NCBI RefSeq assembly: GCF_001509475.1
Contig: NZ_LLZG01000416.1
Span: forward strand, 1 to 38,641
Length of the DNA stretch: 38,641 nucleotides
Source of the DNA: Streptomyces regalis
Lineage (GTDB): Bacteria; Actinomycetota; Actinomycetes; Streptomycetales; Streptomycetaceae
Direction of reading: 5' to 3'
Under the pieces are notes generated by a model. It saw only the letters and a program-made list of their open reading frames with translations. It made no database searches and was not told the DNA's origin. The position numbers and the translations under genes are program-made. Shown piece after piece: positions 31,170-38,641 of the stretch. How positions within the stretch are numbered: the first letter of the stretch is position 1; every line of letters starts with the position of its first letter.

Positions 31170-31676
31170 ATGAGACAGGCCCGCGCGGACGAGTACGCGG
31201 AGTTCGCGGCGGCGCGTGCCGGGCATCTGTACCGGTCCGCGTGCCTGCTCACCGCCGGTGACACCCATCTCGCGGAGGACCTGGTGCAGGAGACGCTGGG
31301 GCGGATCTACGTCCGCTGGCGGCGGGTCTCCCGCGTCGGCAATCCCGCCGCGTACGCGCAGACCGTGCTCACCCGGACCTTCCTCGCCCACCAGCGGCGG
31401 CGCAGCAGCACCGAGCGCGCCACCGACGTCCTGCCGGAGTCGGCCTCGGCCGTGCCCGACTCCATCCTGCGGCTCACCCTCCTCGACGCCCTCGGACGGC
31501 TGCCTGCCAAGGACCGGGCCGTGGTCGTCCTGCGGTACTGGGAGGACCGGTCGATCCAGGAGACCGCGGACGCGATGGACACCAGTTCCGCCGCCGTGCG
31601 CACGCGGTGCGTCCGGGCCCTGGCCCGGCTGCGGGAGCTGCTCGGCGAGGACATCGGCGTCTACGCCAGGCCCTGA
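31170..31676 (+). CDS. SigE-family ECF RNA polymerase sigma factor
   Basis: A 168-residue sigma factor; GGGGAA precedes the ATG. Region 2 reads EFAAARAGHLYRSACLLTAG, then THLAEDLVQETLGRIYVRWR, which binds core polymerase and the -10 element. Region 4 reads LLDALGRLPAKDRAVVVLRY, then WEDRSIQETADAMDTSSAAV with its helix-turn-helix reading the -35 element. This fits the short SigE family of Streptomyces. The next gene downstream, a one-helix membrane protein with an exported domain, is its likely anti-sigma or sensor partner, 55 bases away. Confidence 0.88.
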   Translation: MRQARADEYAEFAAARAGHLYRSACLLTAGDTHLAEDLVQETLGRIYVRWRRVSRVGNPAAYAQTVLTRTFLAHQRRRSSTERATDVLPESASAVPDSILRLTLLDALGRLPAKDRAVVVLRYWEDRSIQETADAMDTSSAAVRTRCVRALARLRELLGEDIGVYARP

Positions 31677-31731
31677 CCTGGCCCCCCTTCTTCCATCCTC
31701 TTCACCGACCGACCCGAAACGGTGGTGCTCC

Positions 31732-33009
31732 ATGCCCATGGACCAGCACGACGACCAGCGCAACGGCCCCTTCGAGGATCGTCTCTCCACCGCCCTGCAC
31801 ACGACGGGCAACGATTTCGACACCGACCGCACCGCGCTCGCGGCCCGCGGTACGGCCCGTGGCCGGCGGCTGCGGGCCCGCCGTCACGCCGCCGTGGTGG
31901 GCGGCGCGGCCGCGGTCGCGGTCGCCTGTGTGAGCGGCGCGCTGCTCGTCACGAACGGCGGCGCAGCCGACGCCAAGCCGACGACCTCGTCCGTCGCCGC
32001 GAGCGGCAACCGGACGGCCTCGGCCACGCCGAGCGGCGTCACCGCCGAGCAGATGATCAGCACGCTGAAGTCGCTTCTCCCGGAGGGCGAGGTCAGCAAG
32101 GAGGACGGCCGGGGCACGGAGCAGCCCATGATCCCGCCGTACGCGTCGCTCGTCTTCGACGACGGCGAGGGCGCGGCGGCGATCTCCATCGCCCTGGACC
32201 GGCTGGAGCCGGGCGGCGAGGACGCCCGCCTCAACGGCGAATGCCCCGACAAGAGGCTGGCGAACTACGACGACTGCTCCGTGCAGCGGCTCCCCGGCGG
32301 GTCCGTGTTCAGGGTCGTGCAGGGGTACGAGTACCCCGACCGGCGCGAGGAGACCAAGAGCTGGCACGCGGAACTTGTCACCGCGAAGGGACAGCACGTG
32401 ACCGTGAGCGAGTGGAACGCGCCCGCCGAGAAGGGCGAGCCGGTGAGCCGTCCCGAACCGCCCCTGTCCCCGGCGCAGTTGAAGACCTTCGTCACGGCCG
32501 AAGAGTGGCTCGCCCTTGTCGACGCCATGCCCGAGGACGACAAGAAGACGCAGCCGACTCCCGGCGAGGACGCCTCGGACGTCGGCGGCGGCAGGCGGAC
32601 CGTCGGCATGCTGGTCAAGATGCTCCCCAAGAACCTGGAGGTTGTCGACAAGCGCGCCCAGGACTCCCAGTACGCCTACGTCGTGGTCGACGACGGCAAG
32701 GGCGAGAGCTTCCTCCAGATCAATGTGCAGCCGGACATGAGCGACGTGCGCAACGACCTCTTCGACTCCGACGACGAGACCCTCTCCGACGGGACCCGGG
32801 TCGCGACGCGCCAGGGCCCCGGTGAGAAGGGCGGCGAAGGTGTGGTGATGTGGACCGTCGACACCATGCGGCCCGACGGTCGCCGCGTCGTGGTCAGCGC
32901 CTTCAACTCGGGGTCGCAGGTGACCCCGGCCACCCGTGAGACACCGGCCCTGACGATGGACCAGCTGCGGGAGATCGCCCTCAACCCCGCCTGGGAGGCG
33001 ATCGGCTGA
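31732..33009 (+). CDS. Single-pass membrane protein, likely partner of the sigma factor
   Basis: A 425-residue protein starting MPMDQHDDQRNGPFEDRLST. The cytoplasmic part (about 1-53) has FEDRLSTALHTTGNDFDTDR then a basic RGTARGRRLRARRH; one helix follows, AAVVGGAAAVAVACVSGALL, then a large exported domain of about 340 residues with two internally similar halves, about 95-265 (VTAEQMISTLKSLLPEGEVS) and about 288-423 (RRTVGMLVKMLPKNLEVVDK). The order sigma factor, then one-helix protein is the usual ECF layout. No zinc anti-sigma motif is seen, so the mechanism is not clear. It converges with the transporter gene. Confidence 0.75.
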   Translation: MPMDQHDDQRNGPFEDRLSTALHTTGNDFDTDRTALAARGTARGRRLRARRHAAVVGGAAAVAVACVSGALLVTNGGAADAKPTTSSVAASGNRTASATPSGVTAEQMISTLKSLLPEGEVSKEDGRGTEQPMIPPYASLVFDDGEGAAAISIALDRLEPGGEDARLNGECPDKRLANYDDCSVQRLPGGSVFRVVQGYEYPDRREETKSWHAELVTAKGQHVTVSEWNAPAEKGEPVSRPEPPLSPAQLKTFVTAEEWLALVDAMPEDDKKTQPTPGEDASDVGGGRRTVGMLVKMLPKNLEVVDKRAQDSQYAYVVVDDGKGESFLQINVQPDMSDVRNDLFDSDDETLSDGTRVATRQGPGEKGGEGVVMWTVDTMRPDGRRVVVSAFNSGSQVTPATRETPALTMDQLREIALNPAWEAIG

Positions 33010-33028
33010 CGGCCGCCGAGAGCGCCGG

Positions 33029-34348
33029 TCAGAAGAACGCCGACCACTCCTGGTCCCAGATCTGCTTCACGCACAGCACGAGGAAGAGCAGCCCCGCGAT
33101 CGCCAGCATCGCGTTGCTCAGCGGTCCGTTGCGCCACTCCCTCGGTGTGCGCGAGGAGTTGAGGAGCCAGATCAGAGTGCCGGCGAGGAACGGCATGAAA
33201 GCCGCACCCAGAACGCCGTAGAGGATGATCAGGCGGAAGGGCTGGCCCTGGAAGAGCAGGACCATGGGCGGGAAGGTCAGCCACAGCAGGTACGCGCGGA
33301 ACGGCCAGGAGCGTTCGCGCGCACCGGAGGCGACCTCCTCGCCCTTCTGCCGGTCCTCACCCCGGAAGCAGGCGACGAAGTCCGCGAACATCAGGCTGAC
33401 GCCGTGCCAGACGCCGATGAGGGAGGTGAAGGAGGTGGCGAAGAAGCCGATCAGGAAGAACTTGGCCGTCGCCGTGCCGTACTCGTCCGCCAGGATGTCG
33501 CCGAGCTGGATCAGGCCCTTGTCGCCGCTCGCGATGGCGATGTTCGCCGAGTGCAGGAGCTCCGCGCCGACGAACAGCATGGCGATGACGAAGATGCCGG
33601 TGGTGGCGTAGGCGACGCGGTTGTCGAGCCGCATGACCTTCATCCAGCCGGTGTTGGTCCAGCCCTTGGCGTTGACCCAGTAGCCGTACGCGGCAAGGGT
33701 GATGGTGCCGCCGACGCCGCCGATCAGGCCGAGGGTGTTGAGGATCGAGTCCTTCGCGTCGGGCAGGACGGGCAGCAGGCCGGCGAAGGCGTCCGGGAGG
33801 TTCGGCATGACGCGGATCGCGAGATACACGGTCACCACGAACATGACGCCCACCAGGATCGTCATGACCTTCTCGAAGACCGCGTACTTGTTGAACCAGA
33901 CGAAGACCAGTCCGACCAGGGCGCAGGCGATCGCCCACCACTCCAGGTCCATCACGTTCGGGAACAGCGCCTGCAGTGGCAGCGCGCTCGACGACATCGC
34001 GGCGGCGCCGTACACGAATCCCCAGATCACGGCGTACACGCCGAAGAACCAGGTGGTCCAGCGGCCCAGGCTCGCCCAGCCGTCGAAGAGCGTGCGGCCG
34101 GTGGACAGATGCCAGCGGCCCGCCGCCTCGGCGAGGGAGATCTTGACCAGGCAGCCGATGACGGCGGCCCAGAGCAGGGTGTAGCCGAAGTTGCTGCCCG
34201 CGATGAGGGTGGCGACGAGGTCGCCGGCGCCGACGCCGGTCGCGGCGACGACGATGCCGGGCCCGATGTACCGCCAACTGGACTTGCGGGGGCGCGAATC
34301 CGCCTCGCCGGCCGGGGATGCCTCTGTGTTTCCCGTGGTTTCCGCCAT
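33029..34348 (-). CDS. Nramp-like divalent-metal transporter family protein, non-canonical motif
   Basis: A 439-residue protein with about eleven helices, from MAETTGNTEASPAGEADSRP (a TTG nine bases upstream is another start). The first helix reads IGPGIVVAATGVGAGDLVAT; the metal-binding DPGN motif of true Nramp proteins is GAGD here. The sixth-helix MPH motif is also missing (GGVGGTITLAAYGYWVN). The later helices (FFLIGFFATSFTSLIGVWHG, LILYGVLG region) keep the LeuT-like fold. Such distant Nramp relatives in actinobacteria may carry other cations or organic substrates. The substrate is therefore unknown. It converges with the gene at 31732. Confidence 0.75.
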   Translation of the reverse strand: MAETTGNTEASPAGEADSRPRKSSWRYIGPGIVVAATGVGAGDLVATLIAGSNFGYTLLWAAVIGCLVKISLAEAAGRWHLSTGRTLFDGWASLGRWTTWFFGVYAVIWGFVYGAAAMSSSALPLQALFPNVMDLEWWAIACALVGLVFVWFNKYAVFEKVMTILVGVMFVVTVYLAIRVMPNLPDAFAGLLPVLPDAKDSILNTLGLIGGVGGTITLAAYGYWVNAKGWTNTGWMKVMRLDNRVAYATTGIFVIAMLFVGAELLHSANIAIASGDKGLIQLGDILADEYGTATAKFFLIGFFATSFTSLIGVWHGVSLMFADFVACFRGEDRQKGEEVASGARERSWPFRAYLLWLTFPPMVLLFQGQPFRLIILYGVLGAAFMPFLAGTLIWLLNSSRTPREWRNGPLSNAMLAIAGLLFLVLCVKQIWDQEWSAFF

Positions 34349-34438
34349 GGTGGTCAAGAAAGCTCAAAGGGGCCGGTCGGACAAGAGGGCGTGCGCGATC
34401 TCCACCCGATGTGCTCATGGGTGTTCGGGCGGACGCCG

Positions 34439-34921
34439 CTACGGCTGTCGCCGACCACAGTCGTCGGACCCGCACGTCGTGAGCTCGAACCACACCGTCT
34501 TGCCCGACCCGTCCTGGTGGCAGCCCCAGCGCCGGGCGAGCGCATCCACCAGGAACATCCCCCGGCCGCTCTCCGAGGCGCCCGCGTCCAGCACCGCCGG
34601 GACGCGCCGGCCGCCGTCCTGGACCTCGCAGCGCAGGATGCCGTGCGCGGCGAACAGGGTGAGCCGGAAGCGGCTCGCGGCGTGCAGCAGAGCGTTGGTG
34701 GCCAGTTCACTCACCAGCAGTTCGGCCACGTCCGCCAGATCGTCCAGGTCGGCGAGTCCCCAGCCCTCCAGTTGCCGGCGGACCGCCGCGCGGGCCTCGC
34801 GGACCGCGGAGGGACGGGGGTCGTATTCGACGCTCAGGTGGCCGGCCCCCATCGGCGGCTGGGGATACGAACCGTACTGAGGACCGGGATCCGGGAAGCG
34901 CGCCCCGTCGAGGTGCAGCAT
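34439..34921 (-). CDS. Anti-sigma-type histidine-kinase-like ATPase (RsbW family)
   Basis: A 160-residue cytoplasmic protein starting MLHLDGARFPDPGPQYGSYP. After a Pro/Tyr-rich leader, the HATPase_c_2 fold holds the N box VAELLVSELATNALLHA with Glu and Asn intact and the glycine box ESGRGMFLVDALARRWG, followed by GKTVWFELTT. Streptomyces has dozens of these kinases, which phosphorylate anti-anti-sigma factors or hold sigma factors. No STAS partner gene is beside it. It lies downstream of the MEDS protein on the same strand, 75 bases apart. Confidence 0.85.
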   Translation of the reverse strand: MLHLDGARFPDPGPQYGSYPQPPMGAGHLSVEYDPRPSAVREARAAVRRQLEGWGLADLDDLADVAELLVSELATNALLHAASRFRLTLFAAHGILRCEVQDGGRRVPAVLDAGASESGRGMFLVDALARRWGCHQDGSGKTVWFELTTCGSDDCGRRQP

Positions 34922-34996
34922 GGGTCCAGGGTGGCGCGCACGGGAGTACCGCGCACGGGGAGGAATACCTGATTCCATACCTGCACCGGGGCCCGG

Positions 34997-35911
34997 CTAC
35001 CCGTACTGCAGCCGTACGCTCGCCCCCTCCCGGTCGTCCCGGACGTCGACGTACGCGCACACCTGCCGGGCGAACCACAGCCCCTGCCCCGGTTCCAGTT
35101 CCGTGCTGGACGGCGGTACGAAGCCCGCCAGCGGGTCGTCGACGCGGTGCGCGGTACGCAGTTCGCAGATGCAGGCCGGGGCGTCGCCCCACAGCACGGC
35201 GCCGTCGAACGGGCCGAGGGCGGCTGCCGCCTCGGTGACGGCCGTGGCGAACAACTCCGCGTCCGCGGCGCTCAGTCCCCGCGCGCTCGCCCAGGCGCAT
35301 ACGGCGTCGGCGGTGAGGTCCGGGCCGGGCAGGCGCTGGGCATCGGCGGCGGGCGGCGGCAGCGGTACGGCGTCGAGTTCGGCGGCGAGGCGGACGGGGT
35401 CCTCGTAGACGCCGGTGCCGGGGTGGGCGCGGCGGGCGGCGGCGACGATCGCGGGGCCCGCGACGCGGGAGTCGTAGGCGCACAGGGCCGTTGTCGCGAG
35501 CGGGGCGAAGAGGAGGTTGGCGAGCGCCTCGTAGCGGATCCACTCGGCGGTCTCGCGCGGCGAGCGGCCCGCGCGGCCGCCCCAGACGGGTTCCATGAGC
35601 AGATGGATACGGCCACCGGGGCCGGCGTGCGCGGCGAGGTAACCGGCGCCCTGGGCGACCGCGTTGGCGGCGGAGCCGGTGTACCACTCGGTGTGCGGGA
35701 CGAGGCCGACGCTCTTGGCGTCGGTGCCGAGGGCGTCGCGCAGGAGGTCCAGGTTGCCGGGGGCGGCGATGGCCACGGGCGGGGGTTCTCCGGGGGCGGC
35801 GAGCGCTTCGGTGAGGAAGGGGAGGGCGGCGGCGAGGAACTCGTCGTCGGACTCGAAGACGGTCATGCGGTGGTCGAATCCGGGCTGGGCCGAGGTGGGT
35901 TGAGTGGTCAC
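34997..35911 (-). CDS. MEDS sensor domain fused to anti-sigma-type ATPase
   Basis: A 304-residue protein starting MTTQPTSAQPGFDHRMTVFE. Residues 15-175 are a MEDS domain: FESDDEFLAAALPFLTEALA, PPPVAIAAPGNLDLLRDALG, GRIHLLMEPVWGG, then EWIRYEALANLLFAPLATTA and LCAYDSR. MEDS domains sense small molecules or redox state, as in DcmR. The C-terminus (SAADAELFATAVTEAAAALG, then GQGLWFARQVCAYVDVRDDR) is a HATPase_c_2 domain. The N-box asparagine is not evident, so ATP binding may be weak. Sensor-fused regulators of this sort control sigma factors in Streptomyces; the ligand is unknown. Downstream is the second ATPase gene. Confidence 0.85.
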   Translation of the reverse strand: MTTQPTSAQPGFDHRMTVFESDDEFLAAALPFLTEALAAPGEPPPVAIAAPGNLDLLRDALGTDAKSVGLVPHTEWYTGSAANAVAQGAGYLAAHAGPGGRIHLLMEPVWGGRAGRSPRETAEWIRYEALANLLFAPLATTALCAYDSRVAGPAIVAAARRAHPGTGVYEDPVRLAAELDAVPLPPPAADAQRLPGPDLTADAVCAWASARGLSAADAELFATAVTEAAAALGPFDGAVLWGDAPACICELRTAHRVDDPLAGFVPPSSTELEPGQGLWFARQVCAYVDVRDDREGASVRLQYG

Positions 35912-36013
35912 GGTCCGGGCTCCCTCTTGGGTGCGATGGGTGGTTGGGTGCGGTGGCGGCAGTGGGTGCGGCGCGTGGGGTCGATGGCGGTGGCGGCTCG
36001 GTGGCCGGAGTTC

Positions 36014-38548
36014 TCAGCGTTGCGCCGCCATCCAGGCCGCGATCTGGCTGCGGTTGCTGAAGCCGAGCTTGCCGAGGATGCGTTCGACATGGCCTTCGGC
36101 GGTGCGGCGGGCGATGACAAGGCGGTCGGCGATCTGCTGGTTGGCGAGTCCCTGGGCGACGAGTTCGGCGACCTCGGTCTCGCGACGGGTGAGACGGACG
36201 CCGGCGGCGGGGTGCGTGAGGCGGACGCCGCCCGCGGGGTGGTGGGAACGGGGCCGGACGTTCGTTTTCCGTGCGGCGGCGGGCCGTCGGGGCCCTGTGG
36301 CGTCGTGGGCGGCGTACTCGACGGTCTCCGCCAGGTCGAGCCCTGCGCCGCGTTCGTACGCCCGCTGGAAGTCGGGTCGGCCCAGGGCCTCGCTTGCCCG
36401 GGTCTCGCTGTCGTGGCGGGTCGAGTTGAGGGTCGCCGATCCCCAGCGGTTGCGGTCGATGCCGGCCCAGATGCGGTCGGCGGCACCGAGCAGGACGGCC
36501 GCGCGCTCGTGGGCGCCCGCCTGGGTGGCGATGCGGGCCAGGAGGTCGAGGGTGAGGGCGATGCCGATGACGTCGTGGACGGCGAGTTTGAGGCGCAGGG
36601 CATGGCGGGCGTGGTGTTCGGCCCGGCGCCAGTCGCGCTGCACGGTGTGGGCGAGGGCGAGCATCCGCAGGACGTACGAGTGCACCCACTCCTCACCGTG
36701 CCGTTCACACATCCGGCGCACCCCCTCGCAGACCTCGACGGCGCGCTCGGCCTCGCCCAGGAACCCCAGGGCACAGGCGAGTTCGACCTGGTCGAGGCCG
36801 TGCAGGCTGAGGTGCTGGCCGGGGACGGGGCCGCGGGCGACGCTGGCCTCGAAGTGCTTCAGCGCGGTCGGCAGGTCGTCCATGAACAGGGTGATGACGC
36901 CGATGACGTACTCGGCGTGGGCGGCCTCGGCCTCGTCGTCGAGGTCACGGGCCAGGGTGTGTGCGTCCCGGGCGCGGGCGAGGCCTGCGGTGAGGTCGTG
37001 CGTGGCGGCGGCGAGGAGGCCCGCGATCCACAGGCCGCGGGCCCGTTCCCGGGTCGGCTCCGGGTTGGCGGCCAGGGCGCGGTCGAGCCAGTAGCGGCCC
37101 TCGCGGGGGGCGCCGCAGGCGTGCCAGTAGAACCACAGGGTGCCGGCCAGGCGCAGTCCGGCGAGGCGTTCGCCCGGGGTGGCGAGGCTGAAGTCGAGGG
37201 CGGTGCGGATGTTGTCCTGGTCGGCGCGCAGACGGGCGACGATCTCGCGCTGGCCCGGGCCGAACCAGGCGCTCTCGCAGGCGGTGGCGCGCTGCAGCAT
37301 CCAGTCGCGCTGGCGGCGGCGGGCCGCGGGCTCCTCGCCGGGGAGTCGGCGCAGGCGGTCCAGGCCGTAGTGGCGGAGGGTGTCGAGGAGGCGGTAGCGG
37401 GAGCCGTCGGGGCCGTCCTCTCGGGACAGTACGGATTTGTCGACGAGGCCGGTGACGGCGTCGAGGACGTCGTCGGGATGGATGCGGGGGGTGGCGGGCG
37501 CGAGGCGTTTTTCGCCCCCGCCGCCCCTACCCGACCCGTCCTCCAGGGGCGCTGCCCCTTCGACCCCGCCAGGGGGCTCCGCCCCCTGGACCCCCATCGG
37601 CCCTGAACGGGCCTCGTCCTCAAACTCCCCCAGAGGGGGCACCCCCAGACAGGCTGAAACCGCCTCCGCCGTCTCCAGGTCGAAGCCCCCCGCCAGCACC
37701 GACAACCGCGCCCACACCAACTTCTCCGGCTCGGTGCACAGTTCGTGGCTCCAGTCGACCGCCGCCCGCAGGGTCTGGTGGCGGGGCAGGACGGCGGGGC
37801 TGCCGCCGGTGAGGAGGCGGTAGCGGTCGTCGAGGCGGTCGAGGAGTTGGTCGACGTCGAGCACGCGCATACGGACGGCGGCGAGTTCGATGGCGAGGGG
37901 GAGCCCGTCGAGGCGGCGGCACAGGCGGGCGACGGCGGCCCGGTTCGCGGCGGTCAGGCGGAAGCCGGGGACCACCGCGGCGGCTCGGTCGGCGAAGAGG
38001 GCCAGGGCCGGACAGCCCTCGGGGCTGGAGAGGTCGCCGTCCGGGTCGGGGACCGGCAGGGGCCGTACGTCCAGGAGATGTTCCTCGGTGAGGCCCAGGC
38101 GATGGCGGCTGGTGGCGAGGATCCGTACGCCGGTCGTGCCGTGCAGCAGGGCCGCGGCGAGTTCGGCGCAGGCCGGCAGCAGGTGTTCGCAGTTGTCGAC
38201 GAGCAGGAGCAGCCGGCGGTCCCGCACCTGCTCCACCAGCGCCTGGAGCGGTGGCTGCGCGGAGTGGTCGTGCAGGTCGAGCGCGTCGGCGGCGGCGAGC
38301 GGGACCAGCGCGGGGTCGTGGAGGCCGGAGAGGTGCACGAGGCGCACACCGTCCGGGAAGGTGCGCCGGACACTGGCCGCGATGCGGGTGGCGAGGTGGG
38401 TCTTGCCGACGCCGCCGGGGCCGGTCAGCGTGACCAGTCGTGTCCTCGCCAACAGCTCGCGTCCGGCGGCGAGTTCGTCGCGTCGGTCGACGAAGCTGGT
38501 CGTCTCGACCGGCAGCTGTTGATCCCGTCGTGGCGCTGATCCGCCCAT
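36014..38548 (-). CDS. Large LuxR-family ATPase regulator (NB-ARC plus TPR plus HTH)
   Basis: An 844-residue regulator. N-terminal NB-ARC-type ATPase: FVDRRDELAAGRELLAR, Walker A LTGPGGVGKT (43-50), Walker B LLLLVDNCEHLLPAC, then ILATSRHRLGLTEEHLLDV and LPLAIELAAVRMR. A winged-helix part (LAGGFDLETAEAVSACLG) is interrupted at about residues 300-347 by a Gly/Pro-rich stretch encoded by a repeat element (37506-37650), then resumes with IHPDDVLDAVTGLVDKSVLS. Helical TPR-like repeats fill 380-740. The C-terminus is a LuxR helix-turn-helix: LTRRETEVAELVAQGLANQQ, ARRTAEGHVERILGKLGFSN. Such proteins integrate ligand and ATP state to activate genes; no target is evident here. The start at 38548 lacks a clear alternative. 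Confidence 0.87.
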   Translation of the reverse strand: MGGSAPRRDQQLPVETTSFVDRRDELAAGRELLARTRLVTLTGPGGVGKTHLATRIAASVRRTFPDGVRLVHLSGLHDPALVPLAAADALDLHDHSAQPPLQALVEQVRDRRLLLLVDNCEHLLPACAELAAALLHGTTGVRILATSRHRLGLTEEHLLDVRPLPVPDPDGDLSSPEGCPALALFADRAAAVVPGFRLTAANRAAVARLCRRLDGLPLAIELAAVRMRVLDVDQLLDRLDDRYRLLTGGSPAVLPRHQTLRAAVDWSHELCTEPEKLVWARLSVLAGGFDLETAEAVSACLGVPPLGEFEDEARSGPMGVQGAEPPGGVEGAAPLEDGSGRGGGGEKRLAPATPRIHPDDVLDAVTGLVDKSVLSREDGPDGSRYRLLDTLRHYGLDRLRRLPGEEPAARRRQRDWMLQRATACESAWFGPGQREIVARLRADQDNIRTALDFSLATPGERLAGLRLAGTLWFYWHACGAPREGRYWLDRALAANPEPTRERARGLWIAGLLAAATHDLTAGLARARDAHTLARDLDDEAEAAHAEYVIGVITLFMDDLPTALKHFEASVARGPVPGQHLSLHGLDQVELACALGFLGEAERAVEVCEGVRRMCERHGEEWVHSYVLRMLALAHTVQRDWRRAEHHARHALRLKLAVHDVIGIALTLDLLARIATQAGAHERAAVLLGAADRIWAGIDRNRWGSATLNSTRHDSETRASEALGRPDFQRAYERGAGLDLAETVEYAAHDATGPRRPAAARKTNVRPRSHHPAGGVRLTHPAAGVRLTRRETEVAELVAQGLANQQIADRLVIARRTAEGHVERILGKLGFSNRSQIAAWMAAQR
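37506..37650 (+). repeat. Streptomyces intergenic-type palindromic repeat inserted in coding sequence
   Basis: On the + strand a C-rich tract (GCCCCCGCCGCCCCTACCCG) is followed by three hairpins: AGGGGC-GCT-GCCCCT (37545-37559), CCAGGGGGC-TCC-GCCCCCTGG (37569-37589) and CCCCC-AGA-GGGGG (37627-37639), then ACCCCCAG. This order of elements is familiar from spaces between Streptomyces genes. Here it lies in frame inside the LuxR ATPase gene and is translated as a Gly/Pro linker. Confidence 0.75.
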
Positions 38549-38589
38549 GATCAGCCGTTCCTCCGGGGTGGTGTCGAAGGGAGCCCAGG

Positions 38590-38641
38590 AGCAGGGGAGT
38601 CGGGGAGCAGGGAGTCGGGGAGCAGGGGAGTCGTGGAGCGG
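38590..38641. repeat. 16-base tandem repeats at the window edge
   Basis: Three adjacent copies of AGCAGGGGAGTCGGGG (38590-38605, 38606-38620 with one base missing, 38621-38636 with one change) run into the end of the window. They lie in the upstream region of the LuxR ATPase gene and may continue beyond the edge. No gene is visible here. Confidence 0.8.

Overview
The window is high-GC actinobacterial chromosome, almost certainly Streptomyces or a close relative. Supporting this are the strong GC bias at third codon positions, frequent GTG starts, 4-base ATGA/GTGA gene overlaps, a SigE-family sigma factor, MEDS/anti-sigma ATPase regulators, a large LuxR-type ATPase regulator and a GH18 chitinase with a DasR-like operator. 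I see no rRNA or tRNA gene and no CRISPR array.

Region 1 (about 1-9250) looks like a worn accessory segment. It holds small secreted or lipoproteins, an amidase-domain exoprotein, a toxin-antitoxin pair with its own operator, a PH-domain membrane protein, a TAP-type hydrolase, an ArsR-like regulator, a DUF3558-type lipoprotein and a methyltransferase. Between them lie relics: a transposase C-terminus with an in-frame stop, a 5'-truncated copy of the 6760-7443 gene with a 240-base in-frame deletion, and short fragments resembling an antitoxin and an OmpA C-terminus.

Region 2 (9261-17376) is the most interesting part. A divergent trypsin-co-occurring (Trypco2-type) protein faces a rightward set of genes: a trypsin fused to a degenerate STAND-like NTPase; a 36-residue repeat peptide coupled by ATGA overlaps at both ends; a PknG-like kinase with zinc knuckles; a vWA/zinc-ribbon protein with a degenerate MIDAS; a four-helix membrane protein laid out like mycobacterial GlnX; and a membrane-anchored solute-binding protein in the GlnH position. 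I read it as an extracellular-ligand-to-kinase relay joined to a protease/NTPase effector of the conflict-system type.

Region 3 (17377-18720) holds an AT-rich gap, a small hypothetical gene and a VapBC-like toxin-antitoxin pair with a perfect inverted repeat just upstream.

Region 4 (18721-28707) is one long leftward tight-adherence (Tad/Flp) pilus locus, in transcription order: a conserved zinc-ribbon protein, cpaB, cpaE, two TadE-like pseudopilins, cpaF, tadB, tadC, an atypical response regulator, Flp pilin, a TadG-like protein, a lipoprotein and an OmpA-domain protein. No prepilin peptidase is present in the window.

Region 5 (28708-38641) has a chitinase under a DasR-like operator, a small proline-rich protein, a SigE-family sigma factor with a likely membrane partner, a non-canonical Nramp-like transporter, two anti-sigma-type ATPases (one with a MEDS sensor domain), and a large LuxR/NB-ARC regulator. 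That regulator's coding sequence carries an in-frame, translated, palindrome-rich repeat of the kind normally found between Streptomyces genes.
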